Source: CAZWXH01 sp964637725 (GTDB lineage Bacteria; Bacillota_I; Bacilli_A; Erysipelotrichales; Coprobacillaceae). From it: 7,110 nt of DNA. Both the position numbers and the translations under genes were made by a program. Shown here one piece after another: positions 1 to 5,237 of this stretch (its first letter is position 1; every line of letters begins with the position of its first letter). The notes under the pieces were generated by a model that saw only the letters and a program-made list of their open reading frames with translations, was not told the DNA's origin and made no database searches. The stretch is taken from contig CAZWXH010000096.1 in assembly GCA_964637725.1 (NCBI GenBank), positions 1 to 7,110 on the forward strand, in the 5' to 3' direction.

Positions 1-15
1 CTCATATAAATTAAT

Positions 16-30
16 GAGGTGATTTTTTTG
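16..30 (+). promoter_or_regulatory. Ribosome binding site deciding a TTG start
   Basis: GAGGTG at 16-21 is followed by a T-rich 6-nt spacer and TTG at 28-30. The only in-frame alternative, GTG at 19-21, lies inside the Shine-Dalgarno sequence itself and has no upstream site of its own. The same GAGGTG sequence precedes tmk at 262-267. Confidence 0.6.
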
Positions 31-213
31 ATTAGAAGAATAACAAAGTTATTTTTTAGACTCGTTATGTCTATATTAACTATTTTTATTATTAATGCTT
101 TTGCACCATATACAAATATATTTTTATCATTAAACATCTTTAATGTTGTTATGATAGCACTTTTTGATATCTTTGGAGTGGGGTTATGTGTCGTATTAAA
201 GGTGATACTATAA
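28..213 (+). CDS. BofA-like small membrane protein (pro-sigma-K processing inhibitor family), short form
   Basis: This 61-residue protein is hydrophobic, with two likely membrane helices at about residues 8-26 and 38-60 behind a basic N-terminus (RR..K). It aligns by eye with the C-terminal two thirds of Bacillus BofA: an Asn followed by a hydrophobic residue and Phe at 23-25, an SLN motif at 34-36 in the place of PIN, and an FGVG turn near 49-52 in the place of IPG. In Bacillus, BofA holds the SpoIVFB protease inactive in the outer forespore membrane during sporulation. TTG at 28 is preferred because GAGGTG (16-21) lies 6 nt upstream. The possible GTG start at 19 is part of that Shine-Dalgarno site. 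An in-frame stop at 7-9 rules out a longer protein, so it lacks the first helix of the roughly 87-residue Bacillus protein. Its place upstream of tmk fits bofA. Family assignment is moderate and function is inferred. Confidence 0.6.
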   Translation: MIRRITKLFFRLVMSILTIFIINAFAPYTNIFLSLNIFNVVMIALFDIFGVGLCVVLKVIL

Positions 214-220
214 ATAAACC

Positions 221-249
221 TTTATATCTTCTCAAATATTTTATATAAT
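221..249 (+). promoter_or_regulatory. Candidate sigma-A promoter for the tmk operon
   Basis: A perfect TATAAT at 244-249 has TTTATA (4 of 6 matches to TTGACA) at 221-226 with a 17-nt spacer. Transcription would begin near 256, just ahead of the GAGGTG ribosome site of tmk. The gap between the BofA-like gene and tmk is 59 nt with no clear terminator, so read-through from upstream is also possible. AT-rich DNA yields such matches by chance, so support is modest. Confidence 0.4.
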
Positions 250-272
250 AGAAGAAGAAATGAGGTGTTTAT

Positions 273-896
273 ATGTCTGGTATATTTATTACCTTTGAAG
301 GTGGAGAAGGTAGCGGTAAAACAACAATTGCTGCTATAGTTAAGGAAATCCTGGATAAAGAAGGATATCAAGTGACTTTAACAAGAGAACCTGGTGGTGT
401 TGAAATCGCTGAAGAAATAAGAGATATCATTCATGACATTAAAAATACGAATATGGATAGAAAGACGGAAGCTCTATTATATGCTGCTAGTCGTCGCCAA
501 CACTTGGTTGAAAAAGTAATTCCTGCTTTAGAAAAAGGAAACATTGTCATTTGTGATCGTTATGTAGATAGCTCTATGGTATATCAAGGGATTGCTAGAG
601 GGATTGGTATTGATGAAGTCTATGAAATGAATTTATTTGCGACAGAAAACATTTTACCTAACCGTACTATTTTCTTTGATATTCGTCCAGAAGACGGATT
701 AAGTCGTGTTTATGCTAATAAAGTTCGTGAAGTGAATAGATTAGATCTAGAAAAAATTGAATTTCATAAAAAAGTATATGATGGTTATATGTCTATCTGT
801 GATAAATTTACTGATCGTATTGTTAAGATTGATGCGAGTCAATCAATAGAAGGCGTTCTTTCACAAGTTTTAGAAAAGATTAGAGAAGTTATATGA
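273..896 (+). CDS. tmk: Thymidylate (dTMP) kinase
   Basis: This cytoplasmic enzyme phosphorylates dTMP to dTDP with ATP, an essential step in dTTP synthesis. At 207 residues it has the usual family length. The P-loop GGEGSGKT is at residues 10-17, the REPGG motif of the nucleotide site at 38-42, and the catalytic DRY motif at 95-97 followed by SSMVYQG. The LID stretch near 145-158 carries several basic residues (SR, K, R, NR). The P-loop lacks the internal Arg of the yeast/human type, so the basic residues needed for catalysis should come from the LID, as in other bacterial enzymes. ATG at 273 has GAGGTG 5 nt upstream and leads straight into the first beta strand. Its TGA stop overlaps the holB start by 4 nt, which implies translational coupling. 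The Bacillus genes yaaQ and yaaR, found between tmk and holB there, are absent. Confidence 0.97.
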   Translation: MSGIFITFEGGEGSGKTTIAAIVKEILDKEGYQVTLTREPGGVEIAEEIRDIIHDIKNTNMDRKTEALLYAASRRQHLVEKVIPALEKGNIVICDRYVDSSMVYQGIARGIGIDEVYEMNLFATENILPNRTIFFDIRPEDGLSRVYANKVREVNRLDLEKIEFHKKVYDGYMSICDKFTDRIVKIDASQSIEGVLSQVLEKIREVI

Positions 897-1846
897 GTTT
901 AAAAGATAACTTAAAGAGTGATCAACCTATTTTTTATCAAATACTTGAAAAGAGTTTTCAAAACAATAAGATACCACATGCATTTTTATTGGTTGGAAAA
1001 AACAGCAGTGTAACTGCACATTATATAGCCAAAAGCTTAATATGTGAAGAAGATACATTAGCGTGTGATACTTGTCATGAATGTAAGAGGGTCGATGATC
1101 ATAATTATGGTGATCTCATTTATGTGAGTGGCAAGGACGAAACAATCAAGAAGGGTAGTGTTGAGTATATTCAAGAACAATTTGCAAAATCTTCATTAGA
1201 AGGAAAGGCAAAAATCTATTTATTAGAAAATATTGAGAATGCAACAGTAGAAGCAATGAATAGTTTATTAAAGATACTTGAAGAACCTATTGCAGGTGTT
1301 TATGCTATATTTACTTGTCAAAACTTAAGTCGTGTCTTACCTACAATTCAATCAAGATGTCAAGTTATTCAACTACTACCAAATTCTAAGAGTTTGCTTA
1401 AAGATAACTTGAAAAAGAATGATATTGCTGAAGACGATATTAATGTTTTATCAGAGATATTTGATTCTTATGAGGATTGTAAACCATATATTGAGTCTGA
1501 AGTATTTGAAAAGATGAAATTAGAAGTGTTTCACTTTATTGAAGATTTATATTTTCATAGAGATAATTTAATTATTAATGTTGAAACGCACTTGTTAAAA
1601 GAATTTAAAGAGAAAGCTATGGTTCAACTTTTCTTAAATATGCTAGTATTAGGATTTAGAGATTTGTTTCACGTGAAACAAAATATGGAACTCACATACC
1701 CGGCATATAGAAGTCTATTTGAAAAAGTAGATGATGAACCAGAAGAGATTGTTAAAAAAATAGATACAATTTTAAATACAGAGTATTTATTAAGCACGAA
1801 TGCAAATATGATACTATTAATGGATAGTATGATGACGAGATTATAG
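893..1846 (+). CDS. holB: DNA polymerase III subunit delta prime (clamp loader)
   Basis: Delta prime is the stator subunit of the clamp loader that opens the beta sliding clamp and places it on primed DNA. The 317-residue protein shows the AAA+ layout: an N-terminal HAFLLVG strand (29-35), four zinc-module cysteines at 51, 58, 61 and 64, the LLKILEEP motif at 125-132, and the SRC motif with the arginine finger R155. The Walker A loop is degenerate (GKNSSVT in place of GxxGxGKT) and the Walker B region reads LLENIEN, so it probably does not bind or hydrolyse ATP. That is common for delta prime. R155 would act on the neighbouring ATPase subunit. Residues from about 165 onward are divergent and fit the helical lid and collar. 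ATG lies inside the tmk stop (ATGA) with no strong ribosome site of its own. A perfect parS site lies in its coding sequence. Confidence 0.93.
   Translation: MSLKDNLKSDQPIFYQILEKSFQNNKIPHAFLLVGKNSSVTAHYIAKSLICEEDTLACDTCHECKRVDDHNYGDLIYVSGKDETIKKGSVEYIQEQFAKSSLEGKAKIYLLENIENATVEAMNSLLKILEEPIAGVYAIFTCQNLSRVLPTIQSRCQVIQLLPNSKSLLKDNLKKNDIAEDDINVLSEIFDSYEDCKPYIESEVFEKMKLEVFHFIEDLYFHRDNLIINVETHLLKEFKEKAMVQLFLNMLVLGFRDLFHVKQNMELTYPAYRSLFEKVDDEPEEIVKKIDTILNTEYLLSTNANMILLMDSMMTRL
1665..1680. promoter_or_regulatory. parS centromere site (ParB/Spo0J binding), inside holB
   Basis: The 16 bases TGTTTCACGTGAAACA form a perfect inverted repeat and match the known parS consensus TGTTNCACGTGAAACA at every position. 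The palindrome extends 2 bp further each side, giving 20 bp at 1663-1682. It sits in the reading frame as codons for F259-H260-V261-K262 of HolB. ParB (Spo0J) dimers nucleate on such sites, slide along flanking DNA and recruit SMC for origin segregation. In Firmicutes these sites cluster around the origin and are often found inside genes. Confidence 0.92.
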
Positions 1847-1858
1847 AAAGGAGTTAAT

Positions 1859-2689
1859 ATGGAAGATAAATTAGCGTGTGTACGATTTAGTCATGTTGGA
1901 AAGTCTTATTATTTCTCAACTGATTTAGATGTACAAAAAGGAGATAAAGTTGTTGTTGAAACAGCGAGAGGTTTAGAACTCGGTGAATTAGTATCTGATT
2001 TAAAAAATGTTTCAGAGTTTAACTTAGATACAGAGTTAAAAAGAATTAAAAGAAGAGCAAATAGAGCTGATTTAGATCTTCATGATTTTAATGAAACAAA
2101 AGCTATGAAATCATTAGAGATATGTAGAGATATCGTAAATGAGTACAAATTAGATATGCGTTTAGTTAATTGTGAATATACTCTTGATGCATCAAAAGTA
2201 ATCTTTATGTATACTTCTGAAAGTCGTGTAGACTTTAGAGAATTACTTAAAGAGTTAGCAAGTGTATTTAAATGTAGAATTGAACTTAGACAAATAGGAC
2301 CAAGAGATAAATCTAAAATCATTGGAGGAATTGGTTCTTGTGGATTACCACTTTGTTGTTCATCTTTTCTTGGTGAATTTGATGGTGTTTCTATTAATAT
2401 GGCAAAAAATCAAATGCTAGCAATCAATATTGAAAAGATATCTGGGGCTTGTGGTCGATTATTGTGCTGTTTGAAGTATGAAGATGATACATATACAACT
2501 GAAAAACAAAGATTTCCTAGAATTGGTTCTAGAGTTATGTATGATGGGAAGTCTGTTAGAGTTATTGGTTTAAATGTGATAAGTGATTTGGTTAAGATTG
2601 AATCTGAAGGGAATATATCATTTGTATCTTTAAATGATATAAAGATAATACCTCCAAAGGAACATAAAAATGAGTCAGGAAGTCATTAA
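1859..2689 (+). CDS. ricT: RicT (YaaT), PSP1-domain Fe-S protein of the RicAFT RNase Y complex
   Basis: RicT (YaaT) forms a complex with RicA (YlbF) and RicF (YmcA) that carries Fe-S clusters and directs RNase Y to mature operon mRNAs; in Bacillus it affects competence, biofilm and sporulation. The 276-residue length is typical. The family signature is clear: CGLPLCC at 161-167 and CGRLLCCLKYE at 198-208, so cysteines 161, 166, 167, 198, 203 and 204 are the likely cluster ligands. Other cysteines are at 7, 105 and 139. The N-terminal half holds the conserved GD..VVET.RG.E.G segment (28-43), and IGPRDKSKIIGGIGSCG (146-162) leads into the cysteine region. The start has a strong AAAGGAG at 1847-1853, only 12 nt after the holB stop. 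Its last 20 nt overlap the next gene. The order holB-ricT matches Bacillus, but yabA, which follows there, is missing here. Confidence 0.95.
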   Translation: MEDKLACVRFSHVGKSYYFSTDLDVQKGDKVVVETARGLELGELVSDLKNVSEFNLDTELKRIKRRANRADLDLHDFNETKAMKSLEICRDIVNEYKLDMRLVNCEYTLDASKVIFMYTSESRVDFRELLKELASVFKCRIELRQIGPRDKSKIIGGIGSCGLPLCCSSFLGEFDGVSINMAKNQMLAINIEKISGACGRLLCCLKYEDDTYTTEKQRFPRIGSRVMYDGKSVRVIGLNVISDLVKIESEGNISFVSLNDIKIIPPKEHKNESGSH

Positions 2690-3404
2690 TTATTTATTAG
2701 ATCATAAGAACATGAAAATTATCCAAAGGAAAGATATGTTTAACTTTTCTTTGGATACTGTTTTATTAGCTAATTTTTGTTCTTTGAATAAAGATGTTGA
2801 AGAGATTATTGATTTTGGAACGAATAATGCAGCAATTCCTTTATTGTTATCAAGAAGAACTGATAAAAAGATAGTTGGAGTTGAGATTCAAGAAGAAGCA
2901 GTTGAAATAGCAAATAAGAATGTGTTGCTTAATCATTTAGAAGATCAAATTACAATAATACATCAAGATATTAAAGAGTATGTTAAAGATGCTAAAAAAG
3001 TAAAACTTATTTTATGTAATCCACCTTTTTTTAAAGTTGATGAAAGAAGTAATTTAAATGAAAGTGAGTATTTAAAAATAGCAAGACATGAAATAATGAT
3101 CAATTTAGAGGAAATCATTTCTTCAGCAGCAAGGATATTAAGTCATAGAGGAAAACTTGCGATGGTACATCGTCCTGAAAGGATGATAGAAATCATCACT
3201 TATATGCAGAAATACGGCATAGAACCTAAAAGAATTCAATTTATTTATCCTAAGATGAATAAGGAATCACAAATATTTTTAATTGAAGGCATGTTTAAAG
3301 GAAATAAAGGTGTTAAGATATTACCGCCATTATATGCTCATGAAGATAATGGAGAATATACAAAAGAAGTCAAGAAGATGTTTGGAGAGATAGAAGATGA
3401 ATAG
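2670..3404 (+). CDS. TrmN6/YabB-type SAM-dependent methyltransferase, probable tRNA1(Val) A37 N6-methyltransferase
   Basis: This 244-residue class I methyltransferase belongs to the YabB/YfiC (TrmN6) family, whose E. coli member methylates N6 of A37 in tRNA1(Val). The N-terminal family segment IIQRKDMFNFSLDTVLL (17-33) is present. It is followed by SAM motif I at 48-60 (DFGTNNAAIPLLL), the acidic motif II E72 in VGVEIQEEAVEIA, and the amino-methyltransferase catalytic motif NPPF at 117-120. HRPERM (167-172) matches the conserved HKPERL-like motif. Motif I is unusual: the usual G-x-G-x-G core is reduced to G-T-N-N-A, although IPLLL after it is typical. ATG at 2670 overlaps ricT by 20 nt and has AAAGGA at 2656-2661. 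The next in-frame ATG (2712) would remove conserved sequence. Its 3' end overlaps rsmI by 8 nt; the GIY-YIG gene yazA found here in Bacillus is missing. The exact tRNA target is not proven. Confidence 0.85.
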   Translation: MSQEVINYLLDHKNMKIIQRKDMFNFSLDTVLLANFCSLNKDVEEIIDFGTNNAAIPLLLSRRTDKKIVGVEIQEEAVEIANKNVLLNHLEDQITIIHQDIKEYVKDAKKVKLILCNPPFFKVDERSNLNESEYLKIARHEIMINLEEIISSAARILSHRGKLAMVHRPERMIEIITYMQKYGIEPKRIQFIYPKMNKESQIFLIEGMFKGNKGVKILPPLYAHEDNGEYTKEVKKMFGEIEDE

Positions 3405-4245
3405 ACAAAAAAGTTTTGAAAACAATAAACCAACACTATTCCTTGTAGCAACACCTATAGGTAATTTAAGTGAAATGACATATAGAGCTGTTGATACATT
3501 GAAAAACGTTCAATTTATTGCGGCAGAAGATACTAGAAATACAATTAAACTTTTGAATCATTATGAAATTTCAACAAAACTGATTTCTCATCATGAACAT
3601 AATATTACTTCTTCTATTCCTAAGATTATTCAGTTAATGGATGAAGGTCATGATATTGCACTGGTAAGTGATGCAGGATATCCAGCTATTAGTGATCCGG
3701 GATATGAATTGGTCAAGGCTATAATTGAAAAGGAATATAATGTTGTCCCTATCTCTGGCTCAAACGCATGTCTTAATGCTTTGGTTGTCTCAGGAATTGT
3801 ACCCCAACCTTTTATTTTCTATGGTTTCTTAGATCATAAAGATAAAAACAAGAAAAAAGAACTTATATTGTTAAAGAACTACAAGGAAACAATGGTCTTT
3901 TATGAAGCGCCTCATAGAATTAAGAAAACCTTAGCTCTAATGTTAGATATATTAGGCAATAGAGAAATTGCCTTATGTAGAGAAATTACTAAAAAACATG
4001 AAGAGATCAGCCGAGGAACGATCAGTGAAATACTTACAGTTGTCGATGATATGAAAGGTGAAATGGTTATAGTTGTTGAAGGTGGAGAAGAATTAACAGA
4101 AGAAGTTGTATTTGAACAATCCATACAAGAACATGTTGAAGAATATATTTCTAAAGGAATGTCAACAAAGGATTCTATTAAAGAAGTGGCAAAACAAAGA
4201 AATACATCTAAAAATATAATATATGATGAATATCATAAAAAATGA
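3397..4245 (+). CDS. rsmI: 16S rRNA (cytidine-1402-2'-O)-methyltransferase RsmI
   Basis: RsmI (YabC/YraL) uses SAM to methylate the 2'-O of C1402 in the 16S rRNA decoding centre, acting on the small subunit together with RsmH. The 282 residues show the tetrapyrrole-methylase-type fold with family motifs in order: ATPIGNL (18-24), AEDTR (43-47), SDAGYPAISDPG (91-102), PISGSNA (118-124), FYEAPHR (168-174), CREITK (194-199) and GEMVIVVEG (221-229). Residues 250-281 form the small helical C-terminal domain with a helix-turn-helix look (STKDSIKEVAKQRNTSKNIIY). The PISGSNA form in place of PGPSA resembles other Firmicute versions. ATG at 3397 overlaps the upstream stop by 8 nt, with GGAG at 3384-3387, so translation is probably coupled. 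It is the last gene of the housekeeping run, and its stop codon lies inside a terminator-like hairpin. Confidence 0.97.
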   Translation: MNRQKSFENNKPTLFLVATPIGNLSEMTYRAVDTLKNVQFIAAEDTRNTIKLLNHYEISTKLISHHEHNITSSIPKIIQLMDEGHDIALVSDAGYPAISDPGYELVKAIIEKEYNVVPISGSNACLNALVVSGIVPQPFIFYGFLDHKDKNKKKELILLKNYKETMVFYEAPHRIKKTLALMLDILGNREIALCREITKKHEEISRGTISEILTVVDDMKGEMVIVVEGGEELTEEVVFEQSIQEHVEEYISKGMSTKDSIKEVAKQRNTSKNIIYDEYHKK

Positions 4246-4272
4246 GTATAGAAATATATTCATTTTTATTTT
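4238..4272 (+). terminator. A/T-rich hairpin terminator at the end of the tmk-rsmI operon
   Basis: Bases 4238-4250 pair with 4255-4267 over 13 bp, including one G-U pair at 4246/4259, and are closed by a GAAA tetraloop at 4251-4254. The 3' arm ends in TTTTT and is followed by ATTTT. The rsmI TGA (4243-4245) lies in the 5' arm, so a ribosome at the stop codon would cover part of the stem. The stem is almost all A-U, so termination may be only partial. An alternative pairing of 4226-4233 with 4256-4263 is also possible. Confidence 0.6.
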
Positions 4273-4286
4273 AAAAAGTGTATAAT
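4259..4286 (+). promoter_or_regulatory. Candidate promoter of the fruK-fruA operon
   Basis: TATAAT at 4281-4286 is a perfect -10 box in the 68-nt gap between rsmI and fruK. The -35 region is poor: TTCATT at 4259-4264 (16-nt spacer) matches TTGACA at only 3 of 6 positions and overlaps the 3' arm of the preceding terminator. A weak -35 fits a promoter that needs an activator, but this is inference. A strong AAAGGGGGAA Shine-Dalgarno follows at 4298-4307. I see no clear catabolite-response element or FruR operator repeat. Confidence 0.5.
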
Positions 4287-4313
4287 ATGATTTAAATAAA
4301 GGGGGAATGAAAA

Positions 4314-5237
4314 ATGATTTATACAATGACATTTAATCCATCAATTGATTATATGGTTAGCGTTGATGATTTTAAGGTGGGGGAAGTTAATAGAACAAGT
4401 AAAGAATATATATTACCAGGAGGAAAGGGAATTAATGTTTCCATTGCTCTTAAAAACTTAGGAATAGAAAGTATTGCATTAGGCTTTATTGCAGGATTTA
4501 CTGGTAATGAGATAAAAGACCAAGTAGAAAAGTTCGGCGTAAAAACAGATTTCATTGATGTTAAAAATGGGATATCACGTATTAATTTTAAGATGAAAAG
4601 CAAAGAAGAAAGTGAAGTAAACGGGAATGGTCCTGAAATAAGAGAAGAACACTTGAATCTATTAAGAGATAAACTCTCTAGCTTAAAAGAGGGTGATATG
4701 CTTATATTATCAGGGAGTATACCAAAGTGTATTCCAGATGACATATATGCACAGTTAATGAGTGAACTAAAAGATAGAAAAATTGATATTGCAGTTGATG
4801 CTACTGGAGATTTATTAATGAAAGTATTAGAACATAAGCCTTTTGTCATTAAACCAAACAATCATGAATTAGCAGAAATGTTTCACGTGAAACTTTCTGG
4901 AATGAACGATATTGTCAAGTATGCAAAGAAACTCCAAGAATTAGGAGCAAGAAATGTACTTATCTCAATGGCAGGAGATGGCGCTTTGTTTATATGTGAA
5001 AATAATAAAGTCTATTTTAGTGAGGCTCCAAAAGGGAAAGTCGTCAATTCAGTAGGTGCGGGTGATTCAATGGTTGCTGGCTTTGTTGCAGGATATACAA
5101 CATCAAGAAATTATGTAGATGCATTTAGATTAGGTGTAGCAACAGGAAGCGCAAGTGCATTTTCACAAAACCTTGCAACAAAAGAAGAAGTGGCTACCTT
5201 ATTAAAAGATGTAAAAGAGGTAGAATATGAATATTAA
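4314..5237 (+). CDS. fruK: 1-phosphofructokinase (PfkB family)
   Basis: FruK phosphorylates fructose-1-phosphate, made by the fructose PTS, to fructose-1,6-bisphosphate. The 307-residue length is typical. The N-terminus MIYTMTFNPSIDYMV is characteristic of the 1-phosphofructokinase/tagatose-6-phosphate kinase branch. The GGKGINVS motif (36-43) is the sugar-phosphate side signature, ILSGSIP is at 131-137, KPNNHEL at 180-186, and the anion-hole motif GAGDSMVAGF at 248-257 has the catalytic base D251. The sequence alone cannot fully exclude tagatose-6-phosphate kinase, but overlap with a fructose-family PTS gene strongly favours FruK. ATG at 4314 follows AAAGGGGGAA with an ideal gap; an out-of-frame ATG at 4307 is not used. 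It overlaps fruA by 11 nt. No fruR gene precedes it, unlike many fructose operons. A near-perfect parS lies inside the gene, coding F190-H191-V192-K193. Confidence 0.94.
   Translation: MIYTMTFNPSIDYMVSVDDFKVGEVNRTSKEYILPGGKGINVSIALKNLGIESIALGFIAGFTGNEIKDQVEKFGVKTDFIDVKNGISRINFKMKSKEESEVNGNGPEIREEHLNLLRDKLSSLKEGDMLILSGSIPKCIPDDIYAQLMSELKDRKIDIAVDATGDLLMKVLEHKPFVIKPNNHELAEMFHVKLSGMNDIVKYAKKLQELGARNVLISMAGDGALFICENNKVYFSEAPKGKVVNSVGAGDSMVAGFVAGYTTSRNYVDAFRLGVATGSASAFSQNLATKEEVATLLKDVKEVEYEY
4879..4894. promoter_or_regulatory. Second parS site (15/16 match), inside fruK
   Basis: TGTTTCACGTGAAACT differs from the perfect parS only at its last base. The central 14 bp (4880-4893, GTTTCACGTGAAAC) are a perfect palindrome identical to the core of the holB site 3214 bp upstream. 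It again encodes Phe-His-Val-Lys in frame. Two such long palindromes with the ParB core are very unlikely by chance in AT-rich coding DNA. A single outer mismatch is tolerated in known parS sites. Confidence 0.85.

Noticed and set aside
1..13. Possible 3' end of an upstream gene
   Set aside because: Stop codons occur in all three forward frames within the first 22 bases, and too few codons are present to say which, if any, ends a gene or what it would be.
227..254. Possible terminator between the BofA-like gene and tmk (CTTCT at 228-232 with AGAAG at 250-254)
   Set aside because: The stem is only 5 bp with a 17-nt AT-rich loop and no following T-tract, so it does not resemble a real terminator.
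716..740. A partial parS-like string around TTCGTGAAG in tmk
   Set aside because: It lacks the CACGTG centre and is not palindromic, so it fails the ParB site pattern.
2080..2322. An 80-codon minus-strand open frame opposite ricT
   Set aside because: It is antisense to the conserved ricT gene, has no Shine-Dalgarno site and resembles no known protein.
2338..2346. TGTGGATTA, one base from a DnaA box (TGTGGATAA)
   Set aside because: It is a single near match within the codons for a conserved ricT motif, with no cluster of boxes and no AT-rich unwinding region, so there is no origin here.
3912..4124. A 70-codon minus-strand open frame opposite rsmI
   Set aside because: It is rich in Ser/Thr/Ile as expected from the reverse strand of this gene and has no start signal.
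4349..4861. A 170-codon open frame on the minus strand opposite fruK
   Set aside because: It lies wholly antisense to a well-supported PfkB-family gene, has no ribosome site or recognisable family motif, and its composition is what the reverse complement of an AT-rich gene gives.
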